Part shown: piece by piece, positions 56,751 through 64,000 of the stretch | How positions within the stretch are numbered: position 1 is the stretch's first letter | Layout: the number at the start of each line of letters is the position of its first letter | Origin: Zhengitettix transpicula | Taxonomy: Eukaryota; Arthropoda; Insecta; Orthoptera; Tetrigidae | Length of the DNA stretch: 64,000 bases | Reading direction: 5' to 3' | NCBI GenBank assembly: GCA_037074705.1 | Contig: CM073596.1 | Location: 24,960,001 to 25,024,000, forward strand | The notes under the pieces: model-generated | Told to the model about the DNA's origin: nothing | The model's input: the letters and a program-made list of their open reading frames with translations, nothing else | Database searches by the model: none | Position numbers and translations under genes: made by a program

Positions 56751-57199
56751 CCTTGAACTTACATATTAATTACATATTACCCAGGAGGAAACCTGGGAAA
56801 CTTTTATTGTTTGCACTGGAAAAAGATTTGATTATAGAAGTACTCTAATACTTTTCTTAACCCATCTAGCACAACACTGTTAACATTTTCACTGTAGTAT
56901 TCTTTAACTCATTCTTAGCAATTTTTCATCACATATCTATTTACCATTAATATTGTGTTCCTGGCCATTGACACATGATAAAAGTTAAGAATATTAATTT
57001 CTAGATGATTGTATTTGATATTTGTATGAAAATAAAAATAATTAAGGCAAGCCTGAAAGTGAGATGATGCCCTGAAAAAGTGAAGGAAAAAACTCACATT
57101 TTTATCGATTAGTAGATCAGGCAAAAAGTGCGGAATGACTGCTGCTATCTACTAAAAACCTACATACTCCGTTTTACATTACTTGTATGAAGGTATTTC

Positions 57200-60100
57200 T
57201 GCTCTCTCAATTATTATTCATGCATGAAAATTGATTCACATCTACACCCAAAACCGTCTCTGCTGTCCCGTCAATTTTGTGCATAAGGAGCTGTTCATTT
57301 TATAGTTTAGATAAACTAATGTGGAATAATCTTACGGTACAAACTATAATTTAACGAGGCTAAACTAGACAATTGTTTTTTCTCATGCTCTTCAAATATT
57401 TTATTTATCCTGCGTATGTTTATATTTGTATTTATACAACCATAGGACTTATTCGTATCAACGGCGGATAATTTCCCCAGTCTTTTTTTAACCTACACAG
57501 TTAGAGTGTAAGTGGATTAGTGGTGGTTGGTTTAATCATTTTGATTACAAACCCTTTATTCGACGTGTGTTCTAAGCAAATAATATAACTCAACATCATT
57601 ATCAGGCTCGTCTACCAAGAACCCTCGAACGAACGAAAGGAAGTTTTTGTCAAACACTTAACGAAAGTAGGATGAAAATTCCCTTTTAAGTGTCTATCTC
57701 TTTCGTCATGGCAGTTTTTGAAAGATTCACTTTGATCAATGACGCTTTTGCGTGATTGATTCTCATGAATGACTTCCAAATAGATCCTCTCTGCAATAAC
57801 CTCATTTTAATAAATTATCCTAGACCATGAGGATCTTCTTCACACAGAGAGGAAATAATAATTTCAGGGTGTCAAATCTGAATCCATCTCCATCATAATT
57901 GTTGATTCCGTTCAGATGAAAATTATTGCGAACAATCATGGTAGCCATCTTGCTTCCTCACTTTTAAATGTCGTAAACTATCAAGCACTAGTACAGTCAA
58001 GATAAGCTCAACACCACCATGGTATTCCCTATTATTTGTTCTGCCTCATTGTAGTTAGACTTTATCAATTATTTTTGTCGTAATTACATATTGACATTCA
58101 ACATAAAACATTTAAAAATTACGAATCGACCAAAACTATTTAATCGTATTCGATCTTGTTTGTTAAATATTTTCATGTTTCAATATATATATTTTGAAAC
58201 ATAGTCAATTTGAAGACAGAACAAATATATTTATTTATGGAAAATTAAACTACGTTTCGTCTCAAACTTTGCGACCACTTCAGGTTGAAGGTTTACAAAA
58301 TTTTGAGTCGGTTCATTCTCCCCTGCCGTGGCCGAAAAATAATTATCTTTTTTCTAACTTCAAATTGGCTGTTGTTTATTTATAAATCTGAAACTTCGAT
58401 ATGCACAAGTGGGGTAATCACTCTGATTTTTCGGTGCATTTTAATTTCAGAGAAGTAAATCTTATTTCGCATTGAAGCCTCGGCCATAGTGGTAGTAGTA
58501 TCATTTTTACCACTATCTTAGTCTTTTTTCTGTGGAGTGACTTCTTTCTCCCCGTTCACAAGTGGTCTTCTGGAAAACGTTTGACTTTGCACTGGTAGAA
58601 TAACTGTTTTTATGGAATAGTATAATAAAGAGTGACTCCCTCTTGGTTTACAACTGTCATCATCGATTTTAGTATTAAAAAATAGATTCGGTTCGGCAGT
58701 CCCGGACGATCGAATTCGACACAATCGGCTTGTTCTCATAAACTTATTATTCTCGCAGGAAGGAAAATGATGTACGGGAAGCCTGATCGTGATTTCAGTG
58801 GTTATCTTCCTCTAGAATTTACTATGATTCATGAAATAAAACGAACTGCCAACATTTTCTTTTTCTTTTGAGTCTGCTGCATCTTATTCGTCACCATATT
58901 CGTACCTTTACTATGCTATTAAAAAGCAAGCTTAATAATTATATCTATCCGACACATTTCAATTTAATAATAAATCTGCCACAAATCAGATAAAAATGAA
59001 TAAAGTACTTACAAAAAATAAAACCGCACAATGTTTAGTCCTTAATTTGTGACTTCTTCAGGTGTTTTATAGATTTGGGGTATTATACATCTAAAATTCA
59101 AATAAAAATATATTTAAACAAGATTTTTAATTATTTTTGTTTTGTGGCCGATTTATTTAATAAAAAAGCTTGTTTTCTACCAGGTATAACATTTACATTT
59201 GCCAGTGATCCAGTACTGAGCATTATCGCCAAGAGCACCATTTTAAACTTAAATAGAATGAACTACTTTGATTTATGATAATAAACATATATTATATTAC
59301 AAATAAAGTGTGAGGTGAAATTCGAAACTGGATTCGCATAAGAGATATAGAACTAAGCAAGCAATAGTGTACTTTCAAATATGTGGCAATAATCCGTTGG
59401 TGGTTCTGTAACTTGGCTAATTATACCACAAAGTTTTTTATGGATGAAATTTTGTTTTGGAGTTGCAATTATTTTATATTTAGGTTCTTGTTATTCAACA
59501 ACTGAGCTCTTTACCTTGGAAGTTTGCATACCGTACCACAAAGGTATGCTGAACGATTATTGCATACGAAACTGATGGAGCCTCAGTAGATGGAAAACTT
59601 ATAATAAAGATGTCAGAAAAAGTCCACCAGACTACACCGGTATTCTGAAAGAACGAAAGAAGAAAGTATTATTATGGATATAAATTAATGTTTCGAACCA
59701 GAAAAAATACTTTTCCTTGTCTTTATAGATATAAAAATAAATCTGAGCATATATTAGTAATTTTATTCTTCCTAATAATCATCCATCTATGATTTCGCAT
59801 CAGTGCTTTTATCAGTTGTTTTCTCACCTACGCAAAGGTCTTCAAAACTGGAATCCATGAGAAATATATGAAAAATAATAAATTTCACCAAACATCAACA
59901 CAAAGTTTTGACCCTAAGGACATGTTAACACAGTCTCATTACACTAATTTTTTCTTTAAATTGGTTTGCTTTCATCCAGTTAGTTCCCTTAAGGTCCACG
60001 TCAAGCTTATTCCTTTTGGTAGCTTATGACCTCTGGGTATTATTTTAAAATCTTTTATCGATCGGGTATATTATCGTAATATATGCAGTCTGTAGCAGGC

Positions 60101-63100
60101 ATTTTACGTACCATTACGTGTGTAACTTAACTCATGGTGCTGTCTTCTAGTCTTTCGCATACTGCATTTTGCGGACAATCGTACACTGTACCGTTGTTTG
60201 CTTCTCTTACTCGTTTCTACAGAATACTCCGAGATATGTCTAATCTCGTCCAATTTTTTCCTAAAGAACTCCATCCGAGGTTGATGCTTCTATTGGCTTC
60301 TGCTAAGGATTTAGTTAAATCTTTTCTAGTGTTCTTCAGTTACTGAATTAATGGTCCCGATTCCTCGACTTTGTCCTGTCATCCGACAATGTCATTTCGT
60401 AATCTTTAAATGATATAAACATTCTCCATTGGGAGACCATATAATTCTCATACCCAGTTTTATTTGACTTAAACCATTACCTAGAGTGAGGCTGTGAGAA
60501 ATTTAGGTAGTGTAATGCTATGTTATGTCGTATGGTCTTCGGCGATAGGGTTTAAACTATGGGAATGGAGCTAATTAGGAATGAGGCTATTAGCAGAGAG
60601 ACAAAGTCAGGGGTAAATGTTATTACAAAGTTATGATATTTTTTATTCTTGTTGTTGCAAGTGATGCAGTGTTTTAAGACCAGGCAGAGAGGAAGGCAGG
60701 TGGCGTCGGACAGAAATAGTCTCTGCATTCCTCCACTCGGCGTCTGCATCCTCAACTGCAGACACGCACGCCTAGGGAAAATATAACACCGGGAATCGAA
60801 TCTGGCCCAAAACAAATCTATGCTGGAGATCTGAAAGATAGAATATAATGGAGCCAAATAGACTGACTTAAATGGATTAAAAATTGATACATAGAAATTT
60901 TCATATACACACTTATAATAATAAAAAATAAATAACTTATTTATAATCTAGGATGCAGAATAAATTCGCAATTGTTAAATTATTTTCATTTTGCAAGCCA
61001 TGTAAACGGATTTAATTCCGCGAGACAAATATGTGGACATCATTGGAGGGTTTGGCTAATCAGAAGGAAACTAAACAAATTGAACGAAGTATATGACGGG
61101 CGTTTATATTACATTGAAAATCAAAATATCTCGAAAATACCTATCACAAGAAAAAATTATATTTTCGAAGGGGATGAGCTGAAATTGTATTCCGCTTATA
61201 GCAGATTTTAATTCCCTATTAAAATACCCAACCGAAACACTTTTTTGAGTCTGATAGATGAGCTGTAACTGTCGGTAGTTAAATTAATTTCGGGATTTTC
61301 AGTTGAGACCCATCATGTTTCAGCGCACGATTAATTTGCGATAAACTATAACACTTCTTGTTCTAAACATGTGGTTTCGTCATGATGGTTGTTCGCTACA
61401 GTATTCGGTAGTAGAACGTTGGAATTATAGTAATCGTTGTATCTGTAGAGAAGGTACAATTAACTCGGCAGTCAAGTCATCAAACGTCACCTCGTTAGTT
61501 TTATTCTTGTTGGTTATAAAAAATATACGGTTTATGAAGAAAAACACACTAAAACATGATGAATCGAATCAGGAATCTTTGCGTCTAAATTACACTTTTC
61601 AGTAGTTTATGTACAATTTGTAATATTTATAGGCAAACGAATCGATGTTTGGGGTCACCATTTTGAACATATAATGTAATTTAATGGGTAGAAGGTAGTC
61701 TGCTGACCCACCATTTCACTGTGAATTCAATGTCATTACTACCTGTGGTATTTGTCGTAAATTAATACCAGACCGGACTCAACTGAATAATCCATAATTA
61801 ACCAAATTTTGACGATTATACCTCGATCTATCGCGTTGTGGGGAAGTGTTAATATCACTTCAATCAGATGTCCTCTGTAAATTTACCTTTCTATGTAGGA
61901 CAATGTTTTCGTACAATGCGTAGTTTTATATTTTGATTCTTCTAGTGAAAAATAACAACACAAAAAGTTGTTTCTATAAAAACATGATTTACCTTCGACA
62001 AGTTCCCATCGAGATTTCCGCACCAGAGACGGTGAAAATAGAATAGCACATTTAATAAACATGCTCTAATATCAGCGAAATTCGGAAAACATCTGTGATC
62101 TATTAAAATGTGATGTAAGATTGGAGAAAGAGCTACAACTACCCCAGGTATAGTTATAATGAGAAACATCCTCGAATAAGTGACAACATTAAAATATGTG
62201 CGCTCCATTCAGCGAAAGAGAGGAACAGTTGTCGTGTTGAGGGAAGCAAGATTGCCAAGAATAGGAATTGGAGAGTTTGACTAAGTTCGAATAGTCATTC
62301 AGTCTATTCCAAGGAGATGGCTAATGCGAAGGTCACGATAGATGATCTGACCCTTAAACGTTTTTCTCCTTAAGACTAACAGTATTTTACTGTTTGAAAC
62401 TATCTTCTTCCTCCCCTTAATTTTTATCACATAGCTTCACTTCATCTCTATTCGTTACTCATCATAGACAAAGGAATACCCTAAAAATTTACCAAGTTAG
62501 TGATCTCAAGTCATGCGACTTGCTTCGCCTCGATGTTGAAAATGCACGCGTTCCAAGAGAAAGCAGACCGAGAACCGGAAAACATATTTGTAGTCCAGTC
62601 TACGATAATAGACGAGGAATTTCGTTTTGGGAAATTATGCAAGCTTACACCCAAGTTTCGTTAGGGCTTGTGGATTAGTGTAGGCCTCATTCCTGAAGAG
62701 AACTGACTAAAACCGACGAACGCTACACATTGTTATGTGGTTCTCGAAAGATCTTGGGAATTGTACCTGTTTGTATAAGGGTTCACAGGAATTGCATAGG
62801 AGCGATTTTACACAAGCAGATAGGTACAAGAAGGTTACTTCATCTTTCTCTTTCCTTGACACGAGTCAGTTAAGCTAGCATTCGAAACAAGTTAGCTTAT
62901 GTTTTCTCAATTTTATCTCGACGGAACATGTCACACTGTCGTAATAATAATCGAAGTTCACTACAGGTGCTTTACATCCTTGGGTTTATTGGCGTTATTC
63001 GTCAAGGGGTGGGCGACGAAGTGGTTGACAAAAAACATATTTTAATTAAATATATTTCCTTCCCTCCAGTTTCAAACAGTCAAGAACATCCTCAGCAAAT

Positions 63101-64000
63101 ACATTTACTCGATGGAATGTAAAATCTTTCATTCAACTTTCAGCATATTACGTTTTCCCGAAGGAAGGGAGAAGTTGGCTTGGTCGAACTGGTGATCCCC
63201 CTAGGCGCGGAAAATCTTCTTTAATAATGTAAACCGCCCCCTTTTGTTAACTCTCCCCCGCTCACCTCCTTCACTTCGTCATTTCCAAAGCCTAAAGTAG
63301 GTCGTCAGCCAAAGTCTGTGGCAATACCACTATACATTCGATAATTAGTAATTTAAGCTGGCGGCCAAAATACGAATCGACAGGGCCTGTAATCGGCTTG
63401 CGAGAGACAGTTTTTATTGTTGGACGTGACGTGTAATATGCAGGTTTTTTATCCCTCAAATCTCTTAATCTAAATACATGTATTGAAGCGAAGCAGACAA
63501 TCCCTATATTAAATCATAAATTAATTTTTTTACCAAATTATGAGAATATGTTTTTTAAATTAGCTGGTTTAAATGTTCTTAGTCTTCTTGATTTCATTTT
63601 CATTATTTAAATGATTAATTAGCAGGTGATAGCAATACGTGTATATTCCATTATGTCCGCTGCTCTCTTGAATTTCTCCACGCATTGTCTTCACACTAAG
63701 TTTCCAGTGTAGAACGTTTATACTGATATTGAAGAGTTAGTAGACCCAATGCTAAAACCGTAATATTTTGTGTCTAGTAAGAAATGGTACTAGTGCAAAT
63801 ACTATACAATTTTAAAGGACGGTATTATATTTGCGCTACCGAAAAAACAAGAACAGAGAAGCCCTATAATTGTTATTGAAAGAATTTGACGTCATACGCT
63901 TCGAAATACGAGTATATGAAAGAATTGATAGTAGTGCTGGAAGAATATAAATTTGGATTTAGGAGAAACAGATAGATTAGAATTAATTCATTTTATATCC
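57200..64000. other. CpG-rich, gene-less right end
   Basis: No open frame here resembles a known protein and I see no repeat copies of the families found to the left. CpG is common: 24 in 61021-61620 against 6 in 33001-33600, by direct count. This suggests DNA outside methylated gene bodies, perhaps upstream regulatory sequence of a gene beyond the right edge. Confidence 0.5.

Larger units (their letters stand above)
52098..57199. other. gene-poor AT-rich region right of RTCB
   Basis: Contains the RTCB poly(A) signal, a 61-bp tandem repeat, a small inverted-repeat element and a larger repeat-bounded unit, all listed separately. The part near 54000-55140 has more CpG than its surroundings and could be a promoter or 5' exon of an unseen gene, but its open frames do not resemble any family I know. 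Confidence 0.5.

Noticed and set aside
61942..62208. 88-codon hydrophobic minus-strand frame
   Set aside because: Considered as an exon of a membrane receptor, but there are no flanking exons and no family motif.

Overview
This 64 kb window is nuclear DNA from an animal, most likely an arthropod and probably an insect. The genes are interrupted by GT-AG introns. The intergenic DNA is very AT-rich and holds (TA)n runs, a tRNA-derived SINE family, Penelope-like, copia-like, gypsy-like and non-LTR retroelement remnants, and short foldback elements. I cannot name the species. Seven protein-coding genes were reconstructed exon by exon, with reading phase kept across every junction reported.

Layout, left to right: an intronless IMP dehydrogenase gene (minus, 487-2046); the helicase half of DNA polymerase theta, POLQ/mus308 (minus, 13 exons, 3970-17284); CDC5L (plus, 15 exons, 18507-29235); UBXN11 (minus, 10 exons found, 30248-35734, first coding exon not located); PACRG (plus, 4 exons, 37734-39190); the Tctex-type dynein light chain DYNLT2B (minus, 4 exons, 40055-41811); RTCB, the tRNA/XBP1 RNA ligase (plus, 9 exons, 43076-52097); then about 12 kb with no recognisable gene.

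From POLQ rightward the genes form three divergent pairs (POLQ/CDC5L, UBXN11/PACRG, DYNLT2B/RTCB) joined by two convergent junctions (CDC5L/UBXN11, PACRG/DYNLT2B). Each divergent spacer is about 1.2-2 kb. PACRG and DYNLT2B are known axonemal or intraflagellar-transport proteins, while CDC5L and RTCB are core RNA-processing genes. This is a neighbourhood of housekeeping and ciliary genes, not an operon.

The most interesting points are these. (1) The intronless, intact IMPDH gene lies just beyond the last visible POLQ exon on the same strand, and the polymerase half of POLQ is absent from the window. Either IMPDH is a retrogene nested in a POLQ intron, or POLQ is truncated. (2) A SINE-like family recurs across the window. 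Its sense strand carries a strong splice-donor consensus and, in some copies, a hammerhead-ribozyme-like core. (3) A strongly diverged array of about 260 bp units fills much of CDC5L intron 6. (4) CpG density rises about four-fold between a gene-body sample and a sample from the gene-poor right end, with the change appearing near 57.2 kb.
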